Positions 44,776 through 55,069 of a stretch of DNA of 64,000 nucleotides are shown here, one piece after another; position 1 is the stretch's first letter, and every line of letters begins with the position of its first letter. Both the position numbers and the translations under genes were made by a program. The notes under the pieces are model-generated. The model did not search any database. It was given only the letters and a program-made list of their open reading frames with translations, and was not told the DNA's origin. The stretch lies in contig CM119267.1 in assembly GCA_051294375.1 (NCBI GenBank), positions 3,716,759 through 3,780,758 on the forward strand. Direction: 5' to 3'. Source of the DNA: Paraspadella gotoi. Its lineage: Eukaryota; Chaetognatha.

Positions 44776-45473
44776 TTCTCAAGTGCCGACCCTAATAGAA
44801 GATGAAGAGACGCTAAAAACCGAAGACGAGGCCTTAAAAAGGAAAATAAAAGGAAACAATGAAGAGAGAAAGGAGAGACGAGGAGAAAAGAAATAAAACA
44901 GAGAGGGAAAAGAGAAAGAAAAAGACTGAAAAAAAAAGCAATAAAAAGAAAAAAAGGAAGAAAAAGTTGTCGGTAGGAAGCAAAAAGAAAATAAAAAGGG
45001 GAAAGACTACGTGAAGGAGGAAGGTAAGCAATTAATTTTATGAAGGAGAATTTAAAGGCCGAGGGGAGGGGCAGAGGAAAGGGGGGGAGGTTAGGGGGGA
45101 GGCGAAAAGGGAGAAAAAACTAAAAGACGTAAATTGAAGAGGAAAATAGGAGGCGTGGCTGTTGTCAGAGGAGAAGAGGAGGAAAGGAAGATAAGAAAAG
45201 GAAGGAAAGAGAGGAGAAAAAAGGAAAGGAGATAAGGGGAGGAATAGAGAAGAAAGGGAAGGAAGGAGAAGAAAAAAAAGGGAAAGAGGAGTAGAGGGAG
45301 AAAAGAAGTGAAAGGAAGGGGAAAAGGGAAGAAAGGAAAGGAAAGAGAATGAAAAGAGAAAAAGGATAAGAAAATTTGAGAAAAAAAAAGGATGCGAACG
45401 AAAAAAAAAAAAAGACTAAATTGTTTTCTATTTTGTTTATCTTTTGTTTTTTTTTTGGCGGGAAGAAGATTCG

Positions 45474-45498
45474 AAGAGAGAGAGAGAGGAGGGAGAGA

Positions 45499-45552
<54 letters not shown>
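45474..45552. repeat. (GA)n microsatellite, C copy 2
   Basis: GA array following TTTTGGCGGGAAGAAGATTC. Confidence 0.9.
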
Positions 45553-45553
<1 letters not shown>

Positions 45554-45724
45554 CACCTAGTTGGGGGCGACAGGGACGATTGGGCATCTAAACCAGGAAG
45601 GAACTCGCGCCGAAGTGAAAATCGTAAATCGGAGAAACTCGTCTCCATTGTGACGTCACTTAATTTTATTTACGAGGAAACAAAAGAGAGCGAAGAAACA
45701 GTTTGGGAAGCAGAAAACAAGAAC

Positions 45725-45815
45725 CGGCAAGTTTAAGGTGTTGCAGAAAACAAGAACTGGAAAGTTTAAGGTGTTGCAGAAAACAATAACCGGAAAGTTG
45801 TGTTGCGCCGGAGTC
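45725..45815. repeat. 36-bp tandem repeat, expanded in C copy 2
   Basis: Successive units of (A)AAGTTTAAGGTGTTGCAGA followed by AAACAAGAACYGG. C1 and C3 hold fewer units, so copy number differs between duplicates. Confidence 0.75.
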
Positions 45816-46351
45816 ACTTTCTTCTGTCTACAACTCGTACATATTTCTAGATGATCACGTGGCTTTTCAAGTAGGAAATTATACTCATTATGTACTTTAC
45901 CTTACTTTGGAAAATTAATTAATATGATGCAGTAGTACTTGAGCTAAGACCAATTAAAACTCAAGTTAAAAAAAAAACCGACCGAGAGAGAGTTAAACAT
46001 ACTAACTTACCGATCAACTGACCGACTTATAAAGTTCCTAAGCAAGATCTCGCGTCGACACAGATTTTAATCTCGCGACGCCCGAAACCGAAATTTTCTT
46101 CCGGCGCCGGGAGAAAAGAAAGAAAAATTGTTCTTTTTTCGTTTTTTTTTTTTTTTTTTGTTTGAATGTCCGACCGCGAGATCTTGCTTAGGAACTTTAT
46201 TAAGTCGGTCAGTGTCGGTTAAGTTAGTATGGTTTAACTCTCTCACATGGTTGTTTTTTTTTTTAACTCTAAGTTTTAATATTGGTCCTTAGCTCAAGTA
46301 CTACTGCATCATATTAATTCAATTTTCCAAAAGTTAGGTAAAGTACATACG

Positions 46352-46593
46352 AGCAATCCGTGGAGGAGGGGTTCAGCCGAAAGGCATCGTCATCCTCCCC
46401 TTCCTATCCTCTTCTCCTTCCGAGCTCGCGGGATTTCGGGGTCAGGTTTTTCGTTCAGAATATTCACTCCACCTTTTTCCCTCTCTTTAGTCAGACGTAC
46501 AACTTGTTATTATTTTATTCGTCTTTTTCTCCTTTTCAATAAACGCCTTTTTCTCTCATTCGAACTTATTTTGCCCAGAGACATGATATAGGG
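46352..46593 (+). mobile_element. LTR-like body of the inserted element (copy in C3)
   Basis: Second copy of 38,482-38,746, here on +: TGGAGGAGGGG start, TTCAATAAACGCC near the end, CAGAGACA, then ATGATATAGGG. It is shorter than the C1 copy by several small deletions. It retains the same order LTR-like body, primer-binding-like sequence, tRNA complement. Confidence 0.5.
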
Positions 46594-46656
46594 TGGCGAC
46601 CAATGTGGCTCGAACCATACGACCCCGGGATTAAGAGTCCGTGTCTCTACGGACTG
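46594..46656 (-). pseudogene. tRNA-Lys(CTT)-like sequence, C3 copy
   Basis: On the minus strand: CAGTCCGTAGAGACACGGAC, TCTTAATCCCGGGGTCGTA, GGTTCGAGCC, ACATTGGTCGCCA. The anticodon loop is complete (CTCTTAA, 46,631-46,637). The acceptor end has one change relative to C1, and CCA is present in the DNA. The 5' end of the tRNA is missing, as in C1. Confidence 0.7.
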
Positions 46657-46957
46657 TTTCTACTTCCTAGCTTGTAAGCACGTGATCAATCTAGAAATAT
46701 GTACGAGTTGTAGACAGAAGAAAGTGACTCCGGCGCAACACAACTTTCCGGTTGTGACTTGTTTTCTGAAACACCTTAAACTTGACCGATTATGTTCTTC
46801 TGCTTCCCAAACTGTTCTTCGCTCTCTTTTGTTTCCTCGTAATAAAATTAAAGTGACGTCACAATGGAAGACGAGTTTTCTCCGATTTACGATTTCACTT
46901 CGGCGCGAGTTCCTCCTGGTTTAGATGCCCATCGCCCTGTCGGCCCCAACTAGGTGT

Positions 46958-47042
46958 CTCTCTCTCTCTCTCTCGTCTCTCTCTCTCTCTCTCTCTCATC
47001 TGCCTCTCTCCTTCTCTCTCTCTCCCTCTCTCTCTCTCTCTC
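46958..47042. repeat. (CT)n microsatellite, C3 (inverted)
   Basis: Complement of the GA arrays at 37,970 and 45,474. Confidence 0.9.
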
Positions 47043-47749
47043 ATTCGAATTTCTTCCCGCCAAAAAAAAACAAAAGATAAAAAATAGAAAACAATTTAGT
47101 CTTTTTTTTTTCGTTTTCGATTCTATTTTTTTTTTTTTCTACAATTTATCTTTTCTCTCTTTTACATCTTTCCTTTCCTTTCTTCCTTTTCCCCTTCCTT
47201 TCACTTCTTTTCTCCTCTACTCCTCTATTCCCTTTTTTTCTTCTTCCTTCCTTCCCTTTCTTCTCTATTCCTTCCCCTTATCTCCTTTCCTTTTACTCCT
47301 CTCTTCTTCCTTTCTTTCTTCTCTTCTCTCTCTCTTCTCCTCCTGACAACAAGCCTATCGGCCCTTCCTATTTCCTCTTGCAAATTACGCCTCCTTTTTA
47401 GCTTTATTTTTCTCCCATGCCTTCGCTCCCACTAACCTTCCCTCCCCTTTCTCTGCCCCCCCCCTTGGCCTTTTAAATCTCCTTCTCAAATTAATTGCTA
47501 CTTCTCTCCTTCTCGGTCTTTCCCTTTTTTTTTATTTTTTTTTGCTTCCTACTCGACAACTTTTTCTTCCTTTTTTTTCTCTTTTATTGCTTTTTTTTTC
47601 AGCTTTTTTTTTCTCTTTTCCTCTCTGTTTATTTCTTTTCTCCTCCGTCTCTCCTTTCCTCCTTCTTTGTTTCCTTTTATTTTCTTTTAAGGCCTCGTCT
47701 TTCGTTTTAGCGTCTCTTTCATCTTTATTAAGTCGGCACTGAGAAGTCA

Positions 47750-47945
47750 TTTAAATTATTAAGAAATTAAAGAATAAATAATAATAATTTATACTTATCT
47801 AATTATAAAATTAATAATTTTAAAAAATTTCATAATATTTTATATTTATATAAATATTTTTAAAAGTTAATTTATAATGATCATAATCTTCAATATACTG
47901 GTAATTCTATTTATAATAAATACTAAGTACCGCCTCAGAATTATT
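47750..47945. repeat. AT-rich conserved block, C3 (inverted)
   Basis: Reverse complement of 44,583-44,775, ending AAGTACCGCCTCAGAATT. Confidence 0.7.
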
Positions 47946-48894
47946 TTTATAATTTTTTTTGTCATCCCTTTATTCCAAAACGCTTAATTTCGATTCTCCA
48001 TTTTTTTTTTCCGCCTCATCTTTTCAGAAACTTTTCATCTTTCTCTTTTGCTTTTTCCCTCACATTCCTTTTCACTGTGCATTCTATTTTTTTTTCCCTT
48101 TTTTATTAATACCTCTTCTTCACTCTTCCTCCCACTCTCCCTCATATGTACCGGTTTGAGGTAGTCGAAATCATAGTCGAATATAAGGGCTCTGACTCTA
48201 ATAGCTTTTACTCTCTTCTTCTCCTCCCTCCCTCTCCTCTTTCTTCTGCCCCTCTCCCTCTTTCTCCCACTCTCCCTCTCCATTACCTCTCTCTTTCTCT
48301 TCCTCCCACCTACTCCACTCCTCCTCCTTCCTCCCACTCTCCTCTCTCATCTCTCTTCTTCCCTCCCTCTCCCTCTCCTCCTGCCCTCTCCGCCTTCTTC
48401 TTCCTCACCCCATCTCCCTCTCCTATTACTCTTTTTCTCCCTCTCTCCCTCTCCTCCTCCCTTCCTCCCCTTTCTCTCTTTCCCCCTCTCCCTCCCTAAC
48501 CACGCCTCTTTCTTCGAAAATTCCGGACGCCGACTGGAATCTAACCTCCCCCAAATAATAACTTCATAGCCTCTTAATCCCTCCTCAAACCCTTCCTCCT
48601 CTCTTCTCCTCCTCCTCCTACCTCCTCCTCCTCCTCCCATACATCACGGTCAATTGGCCCAACAAATCCTGATATCGCAAACAGAGAGAGTAATAAGAGT
48701 AAGAGAGGGGAGAGAGAGAGAGAGAGATGATAGAGGAGAGAAGGAGAGAAAGAGGGGATATGGTCCGAGAAAAAATGATAAAAATAGAGGGTGAAAAAAT
48801 GATGAAAAAAATGCTAAAAAAGAGAAATCTTAAAAAAAAAGTGAGAGAGATGAGACATAAGGAAAAAAGAAAGACAGCAAAGAAAAAGATAAGA

Positions 48895-48950
48895 GAGAGG
48901 AGTTGAGAGAAAAGGAGAGAGAGAGAGCGAGAGAGAGGGCGAGACAGAGA

Positions 48951-48982
<32 letters not shown>

Positions 48983-48985
48983 ATG
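48895..48985. repeat. (GA)n microsatellite, C3
   Basis: Complement of the CT array at 44,030-44,110 in C2. C1 has almost none here, so the expansion is shared by C2 and C3 only. Confidence 0.85.
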
Positions 48986-49172
48986 GTAGCATCGGAGTGA
49001 CTCAAGAAAATCCCGACGTGACTGGAAATCTAAAAGTGAGAGAGGAGAGAAATATAAAAAAAGAGAGGAGATTAAAAAATGATGAAGACCGAAGTAATAA
49101 GGATCTAAAAGAGGGAAAAAAGATGATCAAGATATAATTAAGAGATANNNNNNNNNNNNNNNNNNNNNNNNN

Positions 49173-50144
49173 GTCGGCCGGCGTCGGCGCCACTTCGGAA
49201 TCTTAAGTGACGCCGGTTGAGTTGCGCGACGCCCGTATCGTATTTAGGGAGAAAAGCGGCGTCGCGTAGCGTAGCGCTTGGTCTACATCCGAGGAAATAT
49301 TAGGAAAATTTTCTTCTATCTGTCTGTCTGTATGACGCTCTGTCTGTCCATCTGTCTCCTTGTCTGCCTACCTATTAGTTTGTCCGACCGGTCTGTCCGC
49401 CCGGCTGTAAAGCTGTCGTTCTATCCTACTGTCTCTCTTTCTTAAGGCCCGTCTGACTTTCAACAGCTGTCCGTCTAAAATACCCATCCATCCGTCTGTC
49501 TGTCCGTCCCAAGCGATTAATTATGTCTCTGAATGATTTCCCTCAAAGCCGTTCGAATCCGAAGGCGATTTATCTGACCGAATCATAAAGACATCGAATG
49601 GCAAATAGGATCTTATCGACTTTGCCATCTTCGACATTCGATGTTTGACGATGCCAGTTTCGACCTACTTAACGAGCTGCCACGACACGCTCCAATGACA
49701 CGCTGTCACGTCGGCTCTACATAATCTCCGCATATCATCTCCTCCCGTAATATTCAATTGCCATTTTGTCACGATATCTCCGTATCATCTCCTTCTGCCA
49801 TCTCCATCCTGCCATGTCCTCTCATTATTCTCTCATTATGCCACCTCCTCCGTCCATCTCCTTCTTGGCATTTCCTTTTTGCCATCTCCTGTCATCTACC
49901 ATCTACCTCCTGCCATGTCATCTCATTATACTCTCATTCTGCCATATCCTTTTGCCATCCCCCCTGCAATGAGCCATCTCCTTCTTTGCCATCTCCCATC
50001 TGCCACTCGCTGCCCCAAAGGCTAAAACCGGAAGTCATCGCTGGTGATTCATGTATTCGGGTTTTTTCGTCTTCTCTCCTTTTCACATTCCTTCCTTAAG
50101 CAGATAATGCGCGAAGGAATTAGCGGAGACTGGAGAGGAGTGAT

Positions 50145-50195
<51 letters not shown>

Positions 50196-50488
50196 AGAGA
50201 GTAGAGAGATAGAGAGAGAGACTGCAGTCCTGCCGTCATTGCTGCAGCATGCTGTTGCAGCAACTGCCTTGGGGATCCCCAGTCGCCTCGGCCGTCCCTC
50301 AAACTCCACATCCTTTCATTTTTTTTGCTCTTTTTTTTTCTTGTTTTAATCTTAACTTCGACTTTGACTGATAAAAAAAAAGCATTAAAAATATTTTTCC
50401 TATTTTTTTAAAAGCGTGACGTCTTTATGTTCCGACTTTAAATCTCTTTTATTTTTCTTCGTTCCCCCGGAAACTCTTGGGTCGTGTC

Positions 50489-50495
<7 letters not shown>
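49173..50495 (+). repeat. Segmental duplication, block D copy 2
   Basis: Direct copy of 39,105-40,505. Its start carries an extra GGCCGGCGTCGGCG-like stretch next to the gap. It ends at GGGTCGTGTCTC, where D1 instead continues into block C2. Confidence 0.85.
50147..50220. repeat. (GA)n microsatellite, D copy 2
   Basis: GA array before GACTGCAGTCCTGCCGTC. Confidence 0.9.
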
Positions 50496-50519
<24 letters not shown>

Positions 50520-50566
50520 AGTCCATTTGGCTTTTCTGGGGAAATCTTAACGATTTTTCATATCAG

Positions 50567-50660
50567 GGCCGCCAAGACTGGCGGAGGCGGCGGAGGCGGC
50601 GGAGGCGGCGGAGGCGGTGGCGTCGTGGATAGCGGTGGAGGCGGTGGCGTTTTAACGTGA
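50567..50660 (+). other. Possible Gly-rich terminal exon
   Basis: TTTTTCATATCAG (ending 50,566) has the shape of a splice acceptor. In one frame it is followed by AAKT, fourteen Gly codons (GGC/GGA/GGT), VVDS, five Gly, VLT and a TGA at 50,658-50,660. The Gly run coincides with a 9-bp GGCGGAGGC repeat, so it may be simple sequence. No upstream exon can be identified. Confidence 0.2.
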
Positions 50661-50811
50661 TTTTCCAGAGTAGGGTTGGGTAATTGGCAAAATAATTGAA
50701 GGATTATAAAAACTTAACTAACTATGATTGAAATTTAAATCTTCATTATTTATTATGTTTTTTTTTCGCGCTTTGGATATTGTGACTTTAAATCCAAAAG
50801 AGTCAAGGGTA

Positions 50812-50866
50812 TGTCGTCGTCGTCTTCGTCATCGTCGTCTTCGTCGTCGNNNNNNNNNNCGTCGCT
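50812..50866. repeat. (TCG/TTCGTC)n array with a 10-N gap
   Basis: Triplet repeat interrupted by 10 N at 50,850-50,859. Confidence 0.85.
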
Positions 50867-50998
50867 CAAGGAGACGAGGATCGTTTCTTGGGGTAATAGA
50901 CTGTGCGTGGTATAACGGGGATGTTATTGCGGGAAAAAGAAGGAGAGAGAGAAGGAGGAAGAGAAGAAAAAGGGAAAGGGAAAATAAGAAAATAAGGA

Positions 50999-51054
<56 letters not shown>

Positions 51055-51056
51055 AG
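50999..51056. repeat. (GAAA)n microsatellite
   Basis: About 14 GAAA units. Confidence 0.9.
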
Positions 51057-51139
51057 CAAGAAAACGGGACATTCGTTTTCCCATTCGGTTTTTTTTCTCT
51101 CGGAATTCGTAGTCGATAATCTCGATCCCTTGGATTTCA

Positions 51140-51895
51140 TGGGCGACGACGAATGAGAGGCGAAGTGAGGACGATCGGCAGAGGCGAAGGGATGACGATC
51201 GGTAGAGGAATGAGAGGCAAAGGGATGACGATCGGCGGAGGAATGAGAGGCGAAGTGACGACGATCGGCAGAGCAGTGAGAGGCGAAGGGATGACGATCG
51301 GCAGAGGAATGAGAGGCGAAGGGATGACGATCGGCAGAGGAATAAGAGGCGAAGTGACGACGATCGGCAGAGGAATGAGAGGCGAAGTGACAACGATCGG
51401 CAGAGGAATGAGAGGCAAAGGGATGACGATCGGCGGAGGAATGAGAGGCAAAGTGACGACATCGCAGAGCAGTGAGAGGCGAAGGATGACGATCGGCAGA
51501 GGAATGAGAGAGCGAAGGGATGACGATCGGTAGAGGAATGAGAGGCGAAGGGATGACAATCAGCAGAGAATGAAGGTGAAGCGACGACGATCGCAGAGGA
51601 ATGAGAGGCGAAGGATGACGAGGCAGAGAAATGAAGGTGAATGACGACGATCAGCAGAGGAATGAGAGGTTAAGTGACGACGATCGGCAGAGGAATGAGA
51701 GGCAAAGGGATGACGCATCGCAGAGCAGTGAGAGCGAAGGGATACGATCGCAGAGAGAATGAGAGGCGAAGTGACACGACGCAGTGTAGCGAGGGCGATG
51801 AGCAGGATGAGAGGCGAAGGGATGACGATCGGCAGAGGAATGAGAGGCGAAGGGATGACGATCGGCAGAGGAATGAGAGGCGAAGAGACAAAGCG
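51140..51895. repeat. 33-bp minisatellite, about 22 units
   Basis: Unit pattern GGATGACGATCGGCAGAGGA followed by ATGAGAGGCGAAG. Since 33 is divisible by 3, several frames are open: + gives an 11-residue Gly/Met/Arg/Thr repeat, minus an Ile/Pro/Leu or Ser/Leu repeat. From 51,150 to about 51,455 the units keep exact length; beyond that, frame-shifting indels accumulate. A distinctive variant pair recurs exactly 198 bp (6 units) apart at 51,216 and 51,414. Confidence 0.9.
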
Positions 51896-52434
51896 AGAGA
51901 CGATCTGTGACGAAAATGTTCGTTGTTGAGGCTTCGTCTTTCCTCGTCTTCGCCGTTGAGGAAGGTTTTGAAGTGAATGAAAAAGGAGGCTGAGAATCTG
52001 GATGGAGAAAAAGATTTAAAAATAAAAGGGAAAGAGAGAATGTTGATTTTTTTATGTTATATGGGAGAGGGAGAGAGAGTGAGTGAGAGAGAGAGAGAGC
52101 GAGCGAGATCTAGAGAGAGAGACATCTCAATAGGATTCCAATATCTCTAAATAGTCGCTAAAGAGAAGTTGGTTTGATGCCAACGACCGATTTTCCTTCT
52201 CTTTAAAGATGCAATGGGGAACGAGCGAGTTTAGTGATACTGTACTGTAGTGATAGTGATAGTTCTTGCTATATAGACGTAGGGTGCATGTCACTATTGC
52301 CGCTTAGACATGCAAATAATGTTTGTGCTACATCTCATTTCCTCTCGATCTTTGATCTTCGTCCATCAAGAATTTTCTTTCTTTTCTTTCTCTTTTTTCT
52401 TTCTTATTTTTCTTTTCCTTTTCGTTTGCCTCCG
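51896..52434. other. Unique sequence with short GA array, no gene
   Basis: GA array at 52,072-52,120. The remainder is mixed sequence without a supported frame. Confidence 0.5.
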
Positions 52435-52522
52435 CGGCAAAAGGTGACCCGCTTTCTCGGAGAAAAGTGACCCATTCCCTCGGGGTAAACGTGACCCGCT
52501 TCTCTGAGCACATGTGCGACCC
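52435..52522. repeat. About 24-bp GTGACCC minisatellite
   Basis: Three to four diverged units: GTGACCCGCTTTCTCGGAG, GTGACCCATTCCCTCGGGG, GTGACCCGCTTCTCTGAG, then GCGACCCATTGG. Related words (CTGACCCACTTTCTCTGG) begin the inverted repeat at 52,913. Confidence 0.75.
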
Positions 52523-52912
52523 ATTGGCAAGGGGCGAACAAATTTGCGTGAGAAATACTTACTCGTCGACGGAAGGAAACCTTACTTTATTTTTTGTGTC
52601 GAGCCGAGAGAAAATTTAATTTTAGGGCCTTCGTTATAATTAAATATAAGCGTTATAATAAACATTTTGTACGTATAGCCCAAAACAGCATTGTATCACT
52701 GTGCCAATGAGAAAAAGTATGTTCATCCCTTAAGAAATTAGGTATATAACAACTATAAAACCAATTCTCAAAAGAAAACAAGACCTTCAATACAAAACGA
52801 AAGTGACCGACCAAGTGGGCGTGCCCTGTCTACGAAAAAGCTCCTGCGCTTCCTACTCAACCGAAATTAACTTACCCCCCTACCGCCCCCCTTCTTCATC
52901 GGCCCCGGGCAA

Positions 52913-53120
52913 AGCTGACCCACTTTCTCTGGACAAAGATGACCTGTCCTTTTAGTAAAGCTCCTTAAAAGCTCCTGTAAAGTCTTTCTTCCCCTTTCCC
53001 GACCGCTCGCTTTTTAGGATCCGCTGCCTTCGGCTCCTGAGCTTTTATTTCTTTCCTTTTTCCGCTTTCCTTTATTTCCTTTCTTTTCTTCTTCCTATAT
53101 TTTGATCCTTTTTTTTTCCC
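52913..53120 (+). repeat. Left arm of inverted repeat, 2.1-kb element
   Basis: GCTGACCCACTTTCTCTGGA, TTTTAGTAAAGCTCCTTAAA, GATCCGCTGCCTTCGGCTCC, CTTCCTATATTTTGATCC. Reverse complement of 54,823-55,034 with few mismatches. Confidence 0.9.
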
Positions 53121-54672
53121 TTATCTCTACGATACTTTTTAAAAGTTTTGTCCAGTAAATAATATATATTAAATAATATTACATCGCATTTCCCGCCGCG
53201 AAAACGGAACAAATGACCTCGTACTCACGCGCTCTGATAGCCGTAACCTGGCTAACCCTGCTCCTCCGCCCCCCTATCCCGTCCCGACCAAAAAAAAAAA
53301 CAAAAAAAAAAAAACAAATTAAACAAGCAGTTTTGCAGATTTTTAACGACTCGCCTCGTTTTTTTTGTTGTTTAAAAGACTCAAACTCGCAACAGTTAGT
53401 TGTGTTTAGGCGTCGCCTCTCACTCAAGATGGATCCTTTTTTTTTTTGCCCCCCCCCCCACCTTCTGCGCACTTCCCCATTTCCTTTACCCCCTCCCTCC
53501 CACCCTTCCCCTTCCATCATCTTCTTACCCCCTTTTTTTTTAAAAAAAAGAGTCGTGCCCGGGGTTTTGACGACGTTCGTTTTCCTGCTTTCGCCTTTTG
53601 TTTATTTTTTTTCCTCCTCGATTGCCATTCGTCGATGTTCAAAAGCGCGCTGCCCGTCCAGGCGCCGAATCCGAGGAACTAAAAAAAAAGGAGGAAAAAA
53701 ACTTTCTCTGTCTCTGTGGTTCTCTTCTCTCTTTCTCTTCTCTCTCTTTCTTTGTCCTCAACTTCTCTCTCATCTGGTACTCTCTCTACTCTCTCGCGCC
53801 GTTCTTCTTTCCGCGCCCCTTGCCTCCAGCTGCACTCTGGGTTTCGATTTTTCTGCAGAGTTTTTCTTTTTCTTTCTCTCTCTCTCTCTCTCTCTTTTCT
53901 CTCTCTCTCTCGCCAGAGGGGCCAAATTGTTTTTAAAGTTATGGCGCCATTTTCTTAGGAAATGTCTTCCTGTCACGTGACTGAAATAAGTGAAAATAAC
54001 TGACAAGAAGGGGACGGGAAAAGTGACAAAGAATTGAAGGAGAGAGGGAGCTTGTTGGAAAAGAGAGAAGAGAGAGAGAGAGAGAGAAGAGACTGATTGA
54101 GAGAGAGAGAGAGAGAGAGAAGAGAGAGACCGAGAGGAGAGAGCAGAGAGAGACGCAGGGGAGAATGAGAATGAAGAAGGTCGCGCGTGGACAAGATGGC
54201 GGGCAAGTGGCCGACGATGACGAAGACATGAATACGAAAAAATTTTTGCGTTTTGCGGATTCCGCGAGGTCTTCGGGAGAGGAAAAAAGAGGAAAAAGGA
54301 GGAAAGGAAAATGGAGGAAGGAAGAAAAAAATAGGAAAGGAGGAAAAGCGGAGGAAGGAAAAGAAGAAGAAAGAAAGGGAGGAACCCGGTGGAAAAGAAA
54401 GGGAAGTTGGAAAAGGGAGGAAAGGAAAAGGAGGAAGGATGGAAAAATAGGAAAAGCAGAAAAGAGAGGAAGAAATGGAAGAAGAAAGGAAAGGGAGGAA
54501 AAGAAAAGGAAGGGAAGGAGAAAATAGGAAAGGAGGAAGAAAAGAAGAAAGGAAAAGGAGGAAAAGAAAAGGAGAAGGAAGAAAAGGGGGGAAAAGGAAA
54601 AAAGGGAAAAGAATAACGGTGAGAAAGGGGGAAGGGAAGGAAGAAAGAAAGGAAAGAATGAACAAAGAGAGG

Positions 54673-54708
<36 letters not shown>

Positions 54709-54822
54709 ACGAACGACGAGAGAGAGAGAGCAGTGACGAGAGAGGAGAGAGAGAGAGAGAAGAAATGAGCAGAGAGACGAAACGAGAAAAAGAGATGGAA
54801 CAGGAAGAGAGACGAGCATCAA
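53121..54822. mobile_element. Interior of the 2.1-kb inverted-repeat element
   Basis: 1.7 kb without a recognisable gene: a poly-A stretch, a run of C (53,450-53,459), pyrimidine arrays (53,700-53,930), two perfect 10-bp palindromes (53,941 and 53,972), GA arrays (54,060-54,145 and 54,660-54,765) and a GGAAAG tract. Frames up to 350 codons are composition artefacts. With terminal inverted repeats and no transposase it would be a non-autonomous fold-back or MITE-like element. An inverted duplication is the alternative. Confidence 0.45.
53941..53981. promoter_or_regulatory. Two perfect 10-bp palindromes, one matching the CLEAR/E-box motif
   Basis: ATGGCGCCAT at 53,941-53,950 and GTCACGTGAC at 53,972-53,981. 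The second equals the consensus bound by MiT/TFE-type bHLH factors in animals. An AAGATGGCGG word (54,195-54,204), resembling the YY1 core, follows 220 bp downstream. These could mark a promoter, but no gene is seen. Confidence 0.25.
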
Positions 54823-55034
54823 GGGAAAAAAAAAGGATCAAAATATAGGAAGAAGAAAAGAAAGGAAATAAAGGGAAAGCGGAAAAAGGGAAAGAAAATA
54901 AAAGCTCAGGAGCCGAAGGCAGCGGATCTAAAAAGCGGAGCGGTCGGGAAAGCGGAAGAAAGACTTTACAGGGAGCTTTTAAGGAGCTTTTACTAAAAGG
55001 ATCAGGTCATCTTTGTCCAGAGAAGTGGGTCAGC
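54823..55034 (-). repeat. Right arm of inverted repeat, 2.1-kb element
   Basis: Complement of the left arm. Ends GGGTCAGC at 55,034, just before CT repeats and a 25-N gap (55,045-55,069), so target duplications cannot be checked on this side. Confidence 0.9.
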
Positions 55035-55069
55035 ATCTCTCTCTNNNNNNNNNNNNNNNNNNNNNNNNN

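Larger units (their letters stand above)
40505..46070 (+). repeat. Segmental duplication, block C copy 2
   Basis: Direct copy of 32,490-38,945. It contains a 215-N gap (43,295-43,509) and lacks the roughly 350-bp LTR/tRNA-Lys insertion. It ends inside TAAGCAAGATCTCGCG, where the inverted C3 begins. Confidence 0.88.
46071..49147 (-). repeat. Segmental duplication, block C copy 3 (inverted)
   Basis: Reverse complement of about 36,000-39,090 in C1 and of the matching part of C2. Anchors are 46,165-46,240 (GCGAGATCTTGCTTAGGAAC), 46,285-46,345, 46,594-46,656 (tRNA-Lys-like), 46,717-46,960, 47,750-47,945 (AT block) and 49,090-49,147. With C2 it makes a palindrome whose symmetric part spans roughly 43,860-49,147. 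A 25-N gap follows. Confidence 0.85.

Noticed and set aside
46075-46125. Second tRNA-Lys-like anticodon arm (GACACAGATTTTAATCTCG)
   Set aside because: Resembles the anticodon region only; no T-arm or acceptor end. It belongs to the inverted continuation of block C.
51140-51895. CRISPR-like array
   Set aside because: Units are contiguous 33-bp repeats without spacers, in eukaryotic-type DNA.
53770-54841. Open frames of 230-350 codons on the minus strand
   Set aside because: Ser/Leu/Phe-rich translations of GA/GGAAAG tracts, open in several frames at once, with no domain or codon signal.
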